Source: Diphasiastrum complanatum (taxonomy: Eukaryota; Streptophyta; Lycopodiopsida; Lycopodiales; Lycopodiaceae). From it: DNA of 64,000 nt. The notes under the pieces were generated by a model that was not told the DNA's origin, made no database searches, and worked only from the letters and a program-made list of their open reading frames with translations. The position numbers and the translations under genes are program-made. The stretch lies in NCBI GenBank assembly GCA_029204225.1, contig CM055110.1, positions 43,691,862-43,755,861 on the forward strand. The letters are read 5' to 3'. Each line of letters opens with the position of its first letter. The first letter of the stretch is position 1. This document shows, piece by piece, positions 45,001 through 55,689 of the stretch.

Positions 45001-45900
45001 ATGGATGTGTATATGGCTCCCTTGATAGATGAGCTAAAGATTTTGTGGCAAGAAGTTGAAGTGACTGATATTTCAAGACCACGCAAACAAAGAGATTTTG
45101 TGGTGAAGGGGATTTTGATGTGGACAATGCATGACTTTTTTGGATATGGAGAGTGTTCGGGTAAAATATTCTTTTCTAGCAGTTTTTTACATTAAATCTC
45201 ATGTGTATGCACAAATTTTCTTTTGATTCGAACATTACACTCACAATTAAGTCAGTTGTTTTGTTTCAATTCAGGGCTCCAAACTAGTGGCTACAATCCA
45301 TGTCCCATCTGTGGCACATCACTCACAACATTTGCGTCACCCTCTACGCGATGGACTTGTTGGTCAATATCCCCATGCCATGAAGGTATATCATATATTT
45401 GGGCCGATTGTCATTTTTTTAACGTTTATTCTCTCTGTTCTAACATTTATCTCGATTAAACATGTGTGCTAAGCCTTGTTTCTTAATATTGAACGCAAGT
45501 GATTGGCTTCAAATTTGGAGATCCAATCAAAATCCAGAGCACCTCCCTCCTGGTATGAACGGGCTTTTAATATTTCATGAACTTTTGTTGCAACTGTGAG
45601 GAAAGATGAGAGTGGTTATTTTGCCATTGACTCCACCAAGCTTTGTACAGATCAAAGTGATACATTTGTTTTTTCTCAACAATGTGAGCAAGTAAGTATA
45701 TGTGTTCAACTAGTCAATGCTCTGTTTATGTCAATCAATTGATTTTTGGTATACAAAAGTTGTATATTGTGTGTATACCCCCCAAGCAATTGTAGATACT
45801 AATTACGAGTCAATGTTTATGAGAAGTTAAATATCGATCAATTATAGGTGAGGTCTTTCACTCTGATACATAATTTTCTATTTTCACTTGTGTATATGGC
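45001..45900 (+). pseudogene. CACTA tnp2 transposase fragment with introns
   Basis: The block from 45,001 reads MDVYMAPLIDELKILWQEVE, then DFVVKGILMWTMHDFFGYGE and CSG, matching tnp2 (IDVYLxPLIDELKxLW … LMWTxxDFPAYGxxSG). After an intron with GT-AG ends, a block near 45,276-45,385 gives LQTSGYNPCPICGTS, the tnp2 CPxC motif. Near 45,600-45,690 a DUF4216-like block reads DESGYFAIDSTKLCTDQSDT and FVFSQQCEQ before a GTAAGT donor. Tnp2 would cut CACTA element ends. The central catalytic part is missing. It probably belongs with 38,600-39,210, split by the copia nest. Confidence 0.75.
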
Positions 45901-47200
45901 TTCTAAATGTTGATAGAAAATGAAATTCGATGTGTTGATAAACAATAATTTTCAAAATATCATCCATTTACATTCTATAACATTTCGAGGTTTATATCGA
46001 GGTGTCTTTTTCTCATTAGTGTCGGTATTAACCGCGGTTAGCAAAGTATTTTGGAATGTCTTTGACTTCCTTATAACCCTCGCTATAAATCTCGGAAAGC
46101 AAAGCGATCTTGGGGATTTTGAAATGTGTCTGGCCTCCTTATAACCCCCGTGATAGGCCTCTTAAAAACACGTTCAAAATTACAAGGCTTATTTTGAGGC
46201 GAGCCTACAAACCCGACGCTCGAGATTTCCGCTTCTCCCGCACCCCATTTTTTAATCTACCTTTAAAAAAAAATGCTCCAAAAAGCGTTGGAAATCGCGC
46301 ATCTTGTTGCAGTGACTCTTTCCAAACATCAAACCTCTTGTCTTCCCCATAGGATGCCATCTTTTATCACAATCACAAGTATGATAATGATAAATGTTAT
46401 GCTCCACTACTAAAGGTTGATCTAATCCCACCTCTTAAGGAGAATAATGTCCATTGAATCTTCTCCATAGATAAGCCATCTCATATGAGTAAGCCTCTAA
46501 ATTAGATCCTTCTAAAAAGTTGTAAGATTTGTGGACAAGACTTTTTATGGTAAAGAAAATTTCATGCACCTTTTGCTCGGAAGGTGCGTGTAAAAAAGAA
46601 TTCTGGCAAAAATAAATAAAAACATTTTACCGAGGAGGCTTGCTCTCTCGGACAGTTCCACCTAGGGAAGGGCATCCTTCTAGAAACCCTTCTATAACCT
46701 TTGTATGAAATATAAGAGATTCAAAAAATCATAATTCGAAGTGCTCAGATTTTATTTGTACTCTGGGGGCATTTTCAAAGGCACAATATTCAAGTAAATT
46801 TAGAATCACACTTTTTTGTAAGCCTTTTTGTCATAATTCTTTAGTGGATAGCAAATAAAAAGTTGACACTGACTTAGCACATGAAAGTTATGATGAAATC
46901 TGTATGTGGAAACCCAATGATAAAACACAAAACAAAAAAAAAAGAATTTTAAAATTAACCAAAAAAAGTTAGGAAACAACAAAACCTAAAAACAACAAAA
47001 AGAAAAACTCAAAAAAATCTTCGCACTTGCCATAGGGGAAGGCTCAAAGCCCTACTGCTTCGTTCATGTTTCATTAGCATTGTACAATTAGAAGTGCAAG
47101 ATGCCCCCTTGGGCCAGGGCCCACGCCCCGCGGGCAAGCACTCCCATTCCAAAACTTAGATTCAAAGTATTAACCATATTATTCCAATTCAAGAAGCGTA
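45900..47200. other. Intergenic, no gene recognised
   Basis: A local imperfect duplication is present: ACTTCCTTATAACCCTCGCTATAAATCTC (46,066-46,094) resembles GCCTCCTTATAACCCCCGTGATAGGCCTC (46,133-46,161). The frames over it are chance. The rest shows A-rich runs and no coding similarity. It forms the upstream flank of the ferroxidase gene. Confidence 0.55.
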
Positions 47201-47218
47201 TAGCGATTTGAATTCAAC

Positions 47219-47234
47219 TCTCACTCTCACTCTC

Positions 47235-47279
<45 letters not shown>

Positions 47280-47280
47280 A
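47219..47280 (+). promoter_or_regulatory. CT-rich tract and TATA box of the ferroxidase gene
   Basis: A pyrimidine tract of CT units (to 47,268) runs straight into a TATA box, TATATATAA at 47,272-47,280. Transcription would start near 47,310, giving a leader of about 400 bases with several upstream ATGs. A good acceptor TTTTCTTAGCAG ends at 47,677, so a leader intron is possible. CT tracts beside TATA boxes are common in plant promoters; use here is inferred. Confidence 0.65.
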
Positions 47281-47704
47281 AGATGCTTCTTCATTCGTGA
47301 ATGCATTTTGTCTTGTTGTTGTTTAAGCTTTACTACCATCACCTCCTGATGATCAGAAAGGATTTGCAACGCTTGGTCAGCAAGCTGGGCGTAGCTAGTG
47401 CGTAGTTAGTAAAGAGTTAGTGCAATATTCTGTTGAAGCGCATTTCAGGTTTCTGAGCAAACATTCTAGCAGTTGGCTGATCTTCGTGACTAAAACTTAA
47501 AATAGTTATTGGGTGTGGCTGGACTCTGCAATCTCATTTCAGTTCTTTTTTAACAAGCTGCGTTTCATATGCTTGTACTAACAGTAATGTAGGTATTGAC
47601 AAATCAGCAATTTATTGCTAAAGAGCTAGGCGAATGTCTTACTGATCATCCTTGTTCCTTGGTTCTTTTCTTAGCAGAGGACGCAGACGTCTAATTAAAT
47701 CGCT

Positions 47705-49581
47705 ATGACAATCAAGTTGTTAAGAGTTATAATCTATGCAGCTGTGGTACATTTGCTTGCGGTGCAAGCGGTGGAGGTTAACATGAGCAGCGTAGGTCCT
47801 ATTCAAGTGTGTCAGATGCTCTCCCCATCACCACGCCTGGAAATGTTTGTCGATTCACTTCCAAAAATTCCTCGCATCCACCTCCCATCTAAGACCCCAT
47901 TTGAAATCGGAGCCTACAAAATCACTCAGGTGAGGTGACAAACCATTTCCAGCTTCGATCCATTGCAGCTCCTAATTATGCAACCGTTTTTTGACTAATT
48001 CATGAAAAATTTCTTTCTCAAAGGAATCTGATACAACAGTGGATATGTGGGCCTGGATTAATCCTGCAGAAGCTGCATCGGGATCTTCCGCCCACTACAT
48101 TGTATGCCTACGGAACCAGCTTGGAGGCGGCAACCTATCCTGGGCCGACTCTTGTGGCAAATGCGGACCAGGAGGTGATAGTGCGCTGGACAAATCACAT
48201 CCCTGATCTGAACCACATTCTTCCAGTTGATCCAACGATTGAAAGAGCTAATCCGAGGCTGGGCGGCGTGCCTATAGTGACCCATCTTCATGGCATGGAG
48301 GACGAAAGCTTTTACGACGGCAATCCTGATGCGTGGTATACTCAATTTGGAGAGAAAGGACCGGCTTACCTGACGGAGGAGTATCACTACCCAAATGCGA
48401 TGGAGCCCGCGCTTCTGTGGTATCACGACCACACTTTCGGCCTCACTAGGCTCAACATGGTTGCAGGATTGGTGGGAACCTATGTGGTAAAATCTGCTGC
48501 TGAAAATCTGAGTCCTTTGCCTAAGGGTTTGTATGAAGTAGTGCTGGTTCTGCAGGACAAGCAATTCTTCTCCGATGGGTCTATCAACTTTCCCAACATC
48601 GGCAATGCTGCAGATGTGCATCCCATTTGGTGTGCGGAGTATTTGGGCGATACTATTCTTGTCAATGGCAAGGCATGGCCCTTCATGGATGTGTTTCCCT
48701 TTAAGTACAGATTCAGGCTTGTCAATGCAGCCAACAATAGGTTCTTCCTGCTTTCTTTGAATCATCCCAACATGAGCTTCATCAAAATTGGAACCGATGG
48801 AGGTCTTCTACCTCACCCAGTCGTGCAGCAACAAATCAGAATTGCTCCAGCAGAGAGGGTGGATTTCATCATTGATTTCTCTGGCCTGCCTCCGGGAACA
48901 GCTATGGTGCTGCGTAATTCTGCTCCAGCTCCATTTCCTAATGGCGTAGCCCGTCTCACTCCTGAATCAGCCAGAGCAGTGATGCAGTTCAGAATAGTCT
49001 CTCCTCCGCTAGCAGTCAAAGATAATAGCCTCATTCCAACAATTCTAGGACCAGAAGCTCCTTTCATTAGGGAAGATTTTGCTTCAAGAAGGGTTCATCT
49101 ACTAGAAGCCAGGAACACTTCTTCCAACGAGCCTTACACATTGCTGCTGAACAACCGTACCTACAGGGATCCGGCCACCGAGATCGTGAGGATAGGAAGC
49201 ATAGAGATTTGGGATATGATCAATCTCACGCCTGTAGCACATTCGATGCACATTCATCTCATCAAGTTTCATGTGAGCGATCAACAGCCATTCAGCATTT
49301 CTCGCTTCACCAATCGCACATGCTCGTTGGCTTTTCCATATCCAGATCCCAGGAGCTGCTTCACTGGGCCAAGGAAGCCACCTGACGTCGATCAGATTGG
49401 CTGGAAAGACACGGCGGTCACATTTCCAGGATTTGTGACTAGATTTCTGCTTAGATTTACAACCCAAACAGGACTGCCTTTCCCTTTTAATCCAACAATT
49501 GGGCCAGGCTATGTGTGGCATTGCCATCTGGTGGATCACGAAGACAACTCCATGATGCGACCTCTCCTCGTCAGATTCTAA
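47705..49581 (+). CDS. LPR1: LPR-type multicopper ferroxidase (exons 47,705-47,929 and 48,070-49,581)
   Basis: Predicted 578-residue multicopper oxidase, near the roughly 580 residues of Arabidopsis LPR1. Plant LPR proteins oxidise Fe(II) in the cell wall and shape root growth under low phosphate. Residues 1 to about 22 form a hydrophobic signal peptide ending VQA. Copper-site motifs are HLH (147-149), HDH (194-196), HSMHIH (466-471) and HCHLVDHEDNSMM (559-571, with the type 1 Cys560 and Met570). Exon 1 ends YKITQ at ACTCAG|GTGAGG and exon 2 starts KLHRDLPPTTLYAYGTSLEA after CCTGCAG, both in phase 0. No stops interrupt it. It is the only intact host gene here. Other LPR/bilirubin-oxidase-like paralogues are possible, so the symbol marks the family, not strict orthology. 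Confidence 0.9.
47930..48069 (+). other. Intron of the ferroxidase gene
   Basis: 140 bases, with donor CAG|GTGAGG and acceptor ATCCTGCAG|AAG. Another AG at 48,023 would put exon 2 out of frame with the LHRDLPP motif, so the later acceptor was chosen. Confidence 0.85.
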
Positions 49582-49749
49582 CTACGATATTTTTCCCTAT
49601 CAGCATTCAACAGCCAGCTTGATCTCTAAATGATTTTGTACTCTGATGCAGGTTATGGCAATGCCACATCTACAATCTGAGCTAAAATATCTAAGTAGCC
49701 ACGCGCTGCGGCCACGTCCATCCTGTATTCTTTTTATTGATAAGTTTGC

Positions 49750-49755
49750 AATAAA
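49750..49755 (+). terminator. Poly(A) signal of the ferroxidase gene
   Basis: AATAAA (in TTTGCAATAAAGATTC) lies 169 bases after the stop codon, a usual distance for a plant 3' end. Confidence 0.7.
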
Positions 49756-49759
49756 GATT

Positions 49760-51070
49760 CTGGCTGATTATATCAATTGCTGCAAATACTTTCATGGCTG
49801 ACTATCCTACTGATTAAAAGGTAGAACAGGATTGAGCTGGTTTTATTTTGATTATTTTCTAGCAAACCCTCTACGCTCCTATTTTATCTGAGCTTCAAAT
49901 TCTTGCTTGAAACTTGAAAATCCGTATGGAATTCGTCCTTGAAAGACAGATAACTTTCTTTGCATTTATTCAATTGTTCTGTTCTTTCAAACTTATTTAT
50001 CCATGTAAACTGCTATAAATCATGAAAACTAGATATGTTGTGAGTCAATCTAAAGAAAAGAGTTTCAGGTCAAACACACATGATTCATCCTGGGTATCGA
50101 TTTTTTAAGAGTTTGAAACCTGTAAGCACATTTGACGACTTAGGCATGTATTTGCTGATCAACTTCGACCTTCACCAAATTGTATGTTCTGGTAGTACTG
50201 AATACAGATGAAACATATCCTTTTGTGTCCTTAAGAGTGCCTGAGAATTCTGGTTACAAAGTAAGACCATAACATGATACTTTTTCATTCTTAAAATTTT
50301 CCCTTATATCATCTTTGGACCCATTCTTTCAAGTAGAAGATGCTCTTTTTTCATCTTGTATAAGTAGAAGATATTTTTAAAACATAGCTTATTTGGTTGA
50401 CAAGTAGGCTTACCATGGGATAAGAGTAGCCAAAATCAAGAAAATCATTTGAGAGGCAAAAAATTTGAGACGTTATAGAAACTTGCAAGTAGACCTTAGG
50501 CATGTTACTTACATTCATACAATAAAAGTGGAGATTCGATGATAAGCGCTCAAACTAGAACAATATGCCCGACATTCTCTCCTAAATAAGGCATTGATTC
50601 TTATCTTGAACTCTTAGAAAATCCCTCAGGAAGCCCTAATTCATGAATAAGTTTATTGTTATACCCAAAAATAAGGAAATTTCTTAGCATTGGAACCGAA
50701 TTCTTGGAAGGAAATTTCTTAGCATTGGAACCGAATTCTTGGTATAAATAACAGGCACCAATGATAATGTTCTCAATATGGCAACACACTCATAATCTGA
50801 ATCATAGGAAAGCTCTATTCATCAATAAAATTAACATAAAATTCTAAAATGAAATTGACAACTAAGTTGGAACACATGTTCTGTACATATAATGTATGTA
50901 GGTTATCAAAGTGTTACAATAAAATAGTTTTAAAAGTACAACTTAATTACAAATAAATGTTCCTAGCCCTATTTCTAGCCCTAATTGAACCAACTAGAGT
51001 CACCACTAGGTGCATATTATTGCGATAGGCAAAATCGTACTCCCCTTCCGTAGGTTCACGATGTACCACT
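49760..51070. other. Intergenic, no gene recognised
   Basis: AT-rich with short frames only. It holds an exact 35-base tandem duplication (50,673-50,742). The preceding sequence shows no transposon ends. Confidence 0.55.
50673..50742. repeat. Exact 35-base tandem duplication
   Basis: The unit starts AAGGAAATTTCTTAGCATTG and ends CCGAATTCTTGG. Two copies sit directly side by side with no difference, so the event is recent. Confidence 0.95.
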
Positions 51071-51079
51071 TTTGCATAC

Positions 51080-51525
51080 ATATTCAAGGTTACAATTAGT
51101 ATGCATGTTGAGAAAAAAAAAACAATAAAAAAAGACAAGAATAAAACACACATGAACCATAATGAGTACTAACAAGGACTTAAGATAAAAGCCTAAAGTC
51201 TATTTGTATTGCCATGCCAAGGTGACTAGCTCCCTTCACCGAAACATGAATCGTCTCGGCCTCCCATTGTTGTTTATATTTTTTTTGGATTGTCCTGAAA
51301 GCCTTTTTTGGTTGTCTTAAATTCATCTTTGTGCATGTGGGTCAGCCTTTGTCTACTCACCTCATCTCAAATATCCAATTTGTGACGGCTCATGACAAGG
51401 GCCATACAACAAAGCATCCACTTGCTATTAATCTCCAAGTGATAAGAAACAAAAATCTCTCTATGTAATTGATCAAGCACTCTTTTTTATCCTCTCATCT
51501 TCGTGGCTCCGGTCCTTAACATTAG
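51080..51525 (-). pseudogene. Possible transposase-related remnant
   Basis: On the minus strand INSKWMLCCMALVMSRHKL, then QRLTHMHKDEFKTTKKGFQD and, after a frame slip in an A run, KKYKQQWEAE and GASHLGMAIQ can be read. The last part resembles 30,894-31,100 minus. Such charged helices followed by a His/Gly segment are found in plant En/Spm-type second proteins, but the match is weak. Confidence 0.35.
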
Positions 51526-51572
51526 AGGAGTTCTCAATATCAAAAAGTCCTTTTAAGGAATGCCATGTAGGA
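51526..51572. mobile_element. Isolated inverted end of the MITE-like family
   Basis: ACATTAGAGGAGTTCTC, then AATATCAAAAAGTCCTTTTA, is the reverse complement of the right end of 35,517-35,636 and 61,022-61,144. No body is attached. Confidence 0.65.
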
Positions 51573-51669
51573 TATAGAAAAATATCAAAATAAAAAAAAC
51601 AATATATTTTATTTGCTTGCCCCCACCACTCCCGAGGCCTCCCCAACTCCCAATGATCTAACCACAGTG

Positions 51670-52075
51670 TCTATACACAACTAGAAAACTCTACGTTTAT
51701 CCACGCAGAGTATCCACGCAAGACCCGACACTTAGTCGATTTTCTGAAATGTTGTTTGCATGGAACATCCACGCGTGGATTATCCACGCCAAAAAAAATT
51801 TGAACACGCCTCCGGCCATTCCACCGGTGTTTTTTTGACACGGCGTCGAAAAATTTATGCGCGTGGATTATCCACGCGAAATTGAATTTTGAAAATTCCG
51901 TTTATTGTTTGGGAGGGAAGGTTGGCAGCGCCAGAAAGCAATTTTTGCATGGATAATCCACGCGTGGATTATCCAAGCAAATTTCCGTTTGTTCACCGGA
52001 CCGGACCGGAAGTTAAAGATATCCACGCGTGGATATCTTCTGCGTGGATTATCCACGCATTTTTTTTTTTTGTTT
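51670..52075. repeat. Palindrome cluster 3
   Basis: It holds many GCGTGGATTATCCACGC sites, singly (51,859) or back to back (TCCACGCGTGGATTATCC near 51,957; ATATCCACGCGTGGATATC near 52,018), and ends at a T run (52,061). The flank aligns with 16,270-16,400 in the same orientation. Confidence 0.88.
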
Positions 52076-52077
52076 TT

Positions 52078-52275
52078 CGCATGTTGATAATGACATGAAA
52101 TTAGTTAAATAAATATACTTCTAAAGTGAATTATATTATGATTAGGTTATATATATTTTTTTCTAAAGTGAATTATATTATGAAGAGGCCTAGGTTTTTT
52201 TTTTTTTTTGCATGTTCATAATGAAATGGAATTAGTTAAATAAATTCTTTTCTTAAGTGAATTATATCATGATGT
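52078..52275. repeat. Near-tandem repeat beside cluster 3
   Basis: GCATGTTSATAATGAMATG, then AATTAGTTAAATAAAT and AAGTGAATTATATYATGA, occurs at 52,079-52,141 and 52,210-52,272. A shorter copy of the last part lies between them (52,161-52,182). Confidence 0.85.
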
Positions 52276-53175
52276 TTCCAAATGATTGGGATTTTTTATG
52301 AGGTCAGCCACCTACTTTTATAAGACAGTTGACTCAAGCTACCAAGAGGGTAATTATGCATGAGCTAAGGCTTTGATAGCCAGGGGTTTAGGGTCTACCC
52401 TAATGGCACTCTACCTAATCTCATATCCGAGATCATTTGATATGGATTGAGAGCTCATTTTGTACATACTTCGAGAGATTATCAAGAGATGGTGATTTTG
52501 GCAAGTTTGCTCTTTAGTAAGGAATTGATGAATGATGAATGTGATTATTTTTGTGTCTAATGAATAGAGCTGAATCTGAACAAAGTATTATACTTTCCAC
52601 ATGTGTGACAGGATGTGAAGATCAATTATTTCTAGTTTTATTGTGGTGTTCAAAAACTCTTGCCAATTAGATGCAAAATAGATTGAATTGTGTGCTAGTT
52701 TTCTATCTATTAGATATACGTGAAACCTTTGATGCTTTTTCAAAGTTTTAGTATCCAAATGAGGGTCATAACCTTTGATTTTAACATGGTATCAGAGCCC
52801 AAATGCAACCCCCAAGGCTCAAATACAAGGAAGAGAGAAGCAATTACAAGTTGATGATTGTTTAATTTTTATTGCCCTTATTATTACCTTAAGTTTGATG
52901 ATGTTCCTTCAAGTGTGAATGAAATTGTAACAACAAAAGAGTGATTTGATGTAATAAAAAGTGAGTATATGATGCATTGTTTGAGATACTTGTAAAATTA
53001 TTGATCCTCCATCAAAGATACAAAATGTTATTGTTTGCAAATGGGTCTTTAAGATCAAGCTTAATCAAGATGGTAGTGTGAACAATTATAAAACAAGACT
53101 AGTTGCCAAGAGATATGCTCAATTCAAGGGGATTGACTATGATGAAACACTTGATTTTGTCATAGTTTGTGGTTG
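52275..53175 (+). pseudogene. Collapsed copia element: LTR, primer site, RT fragment
   Basis: An LTR whose start I cannot fix ends TTTTAACA at 52,786, followed by the primer site TGGTATCAGAGCCC at 52,787-52,800. Some 150-250 bases later the reverse transcriptase start appears: DPPSKIQNVIVCKWVFKIKL, then NNYKTRLVAKRYAQFKGIDY and DETLDFVIV. Gag, protease and integrase are therefore deleted. The RT stretch is open but breaks off near 53,170. Confidence 0.8.
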
Positions 53176-53421
53176 TGATTTCATTAACTCACATGCTTTT
53201 AGTGATTTACTGTCTTTGTAGCATTTGTTAAAAAATGAGAATTTTCTTGGAACATGCAGCCGTACATCTATTTTCACCGACATTATCTCCAAAAAAATGG
53301 GATTGAAGTCAAACTATGTCTATTCTTTTCACTTGCTTGACCATAAATGAGACTCTATTTTGGCTAAATAACAATCATTTGAAAGCATTGCAAGAATCGA
53401 TTTCATTCAGAATTGCAATAA

Positions 53422-53765
53422 TCAATTTTTATTTGAATTACAAGAATCAATTTCAGCCGCGACAACATCTTGCAATTCATCTCTTCTCAGATGATTTATA
53501 TCATCACTCTCACTTTCAAAAATTATTTCATCATCCTGACTATTAGAATTTCTATTCTCAACATCTATGGAAGTGGGTGCTTCAAGTATGGTTTGACGAT
53601 TTACTACATCTCTTGGTAGCTCAATCTCATAGTTAAAATGAAGGTTTTCCATTTCATTCTCAACATTTGCACCCTCAAATACTCGTCGTGAACATGGTTC
53701 AACTTGAGCTACAAACCATCATATCTTGTTTAGTCGATCTGGTTGAAAAAACACCTGGAAAAATC
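53422..53765 (-). pseudogene. CACTA transposase C-terminal exon
   Basis: On the minus strand an acceptor TTTTTCCAG precedes VFFQPDRLNKI, one stop, then WFVAQVEPCSRRVFEGANVE and a long acidic tail (NSQDDEIIFESESDD, then RRDELQDVVAAEI). The FVxSQxxQ-then-VFYxxD…WxVV pattern is that of the DUF4216-like end of CACTA transposases; the preceding exon type is seen at 45,600-45,690. This is a separate remnant, opposite in strand to the one at 38,600-45,900. Confidence 0.55.
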
Positions 53766-53989
53766 ACTATTCTAGAACATATCGAAAACTCAAATACTGA
53801 AGTCACTTGAAATAAAATGAAAAACATTTATATTCCATCATATTAGAAAATATATTCTATGTAAAATCCTACAATAAAATATTCTCATAAAATCTAGAAA
53901 AGATTATGAGAATATTGAATGACATTTGAAGCATGCAAGCCCATGTGGGGGACCCTCTCTCTCGTGGATTTGAAGAGGCAAAAAAAACA

Positions 53990-54060
53990 GTGTGGAACAT
54001 CCACGCATGGATATCACGTGGATAACTTTTGCGTGGATAATCCACGCGAAATTTGAATGC
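53990..54060. repeat. Palindrome cluster 4 (small)
   Basis: GTGGAACATCCACGCATGG, CACGTGGATAAC and GCGTGGATAATCCACGC lie within 70 bases, immediately before a pyrimidine-rich low-complexity stretch (54,085-54,390) full of CTTGCTTGC words. Confidence 0.85.
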
Positions 54061-54549
54061 CAATAAAATAGCATTTTCGTGTGCATTCTTGCTCCTCTTC
54101 TTTTGCTTTCAAGTTTTGTAGGCTTTCTAATCTAGTGTTTAGTGCTCTTGCTTGCTATTGCTCTTCTAAGGTTGCTTGCTTGCTTGCTTTTGGCTGCTGT
54201 TCATTGCTAGTGATCTTGCTCTTGCTATTGCTTGCTCTATTGATCTTGTTTGTTCTTGCTTACTTTTAATCTATTGCTTTCTTGTCATTGCTTACTCTTC
54301 TAATCTAAAAGTCTTTAATACTCTTCCACTCTCATTCTCCACTACTTTCTAACTTTTAAACCCATTCTTTGATACAACATCTTCAAGTGGTAGGTTGTCA
54401 CTCGGGATCGGGAGGAAGGGGCAATCTAGAGGCCCAATCTATAAGTGCAATAGTTTTTAGTATGATTCTGTTTTTGTAGTGAGATTGTTAATGTTTTTTA
54501 TTACTAAACTATGTTGTATTGCTAAACTATGATTTTTTGTTGAATGTAG

Positions 54550-54922
54550 TTTAGTGATTTTGGAAGACACATGACCGCCGTGGAGTATAAGCAAGGTTAT
54601 GATCATGGATATGTCGGCCTTAAGGCTTTTATGGAATCCCATGAATTGTTTCCAATCGTAAACTCTTAACCTTTATTGTTTTGTGATTGTTTACTTTGTG
54701 GTTTACAAGTAAGTTTAATCTCAATTTCATTAAATCTTTGATTCTGTTTTGTAGAGAGGCTCTACAACTTCAACTGTTCGTGATGTGGAAGAAAATGTGG
54801 AAAATGTGGAAGAGAACGTGCAAGAGTACGTGAATGAGAGCGAAGAGGAGTTTGAAGATGTGGACACCAACGTACACCTACAAGATGAAGGAGGCGAGGA
54901 GGGAGGAAGTGATGATGAGTAG
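54550..54922 (+). pseudogene. C2 terminal exons (acidic protein end)
   Basis: Exon 54,550-54,657 follows a TGAATGTAG acceptor and reads FSDFGRHMTAVEYKQGYDHG and YVGLKAFMESHELFPI, ending at GTAAAC. The intron ends TTTTGTAG and the last exon 54,755-54,922 reads RGSTTSTVRDVEENVENVEE, ending DEGGEEGGSDDE-stop. Phase is kept (108 bases, then 168). In C1 the first exon is damaged but the last is intact. I do not recognise the protein; the acidic tail might be an activation or interaction region. Confidence 0.55.
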
Positions 54923-55689
54923 AGGTTTTTAAATTAAATGTAAGGCTTTGTAGAAGGCAATGTAGGAAGAGAGAATTTATTCTCTCATCAATGTACTTTT
55001 TTTTAAATCAATCAATATAATGTTTTGGCATCACGTCATTCTTGCAAAAATTTTCAATGCATATATTTTTAATTCATGAATGCAAATGTATAGTCTATTG
55101 AATGCACATCTACTGATTGCAAATGTATCTATTGATGTATTCAATGCAATGTATAGTCTGTTTAATGCACATCTATACAATGCAAATGTATCCATTGGTG
55201 AATTCAATGCAATGTATTTATTTTAGCACATGATTTGCATGCTAGAATGCACAATAGAAAGTAATGGAAACCACAATATAATGCATCAATAGATAACACA
55301 TTAAGTTATCAATTAAATATCAAATGAATCAAAATAAATGTGAATTCACCTTTACTATTGTATCTCCATTGTTTTGCAATATTTGCTTTTCCTTTTGCAT
55401 GCACTTCATCTTTGAATCCTTTGCAATGAAAGCTCATTTTTCATCATGTCCAAACCTACATCACAAATAAAAAAGATCTTAAAGCTTATGATCACAAAAC
55501 ACATACTATTAACATCCATCAATGAACTAAAAATTCTAAACACTATCAATCTTCTCACTCACATTCATCCTCATCTCATTCTCACTCCCATCTATACTCT
55601 CTTTTTCTCTCTCTCACACAACACAAAAAAAGAAAGTCACCTCTAGTTTAGGAGTGAACCACAAATGATTTTTTTTTTGTCAAAAATTT

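Noticed and set aside
45920-46352. Two plus-strand frames before the ferroxidase gene as upstream genes
   Set aside because: They overlap in different frames across a local duplication, with no domain and no splice or promoter pattern.
48058-49539. Long minus-strand frames opposite the ferroxidase gene (48,058-48,765; 49,102-49,539)
   Set aside because: They are shadows of the real coding strand, which has the copper motifs, signal peptide and splice sites. The minus readings show no domain.
47705-49581. Recent bacterial transfer as the source of the multicopper oxidase
   Set aside because: It has a spliceosomal intron, a plant-type TATA box, a signal peptide and a poly(A) signal, and LPR proteins are a known plant family. 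Only the ancient origin may be bacterial.
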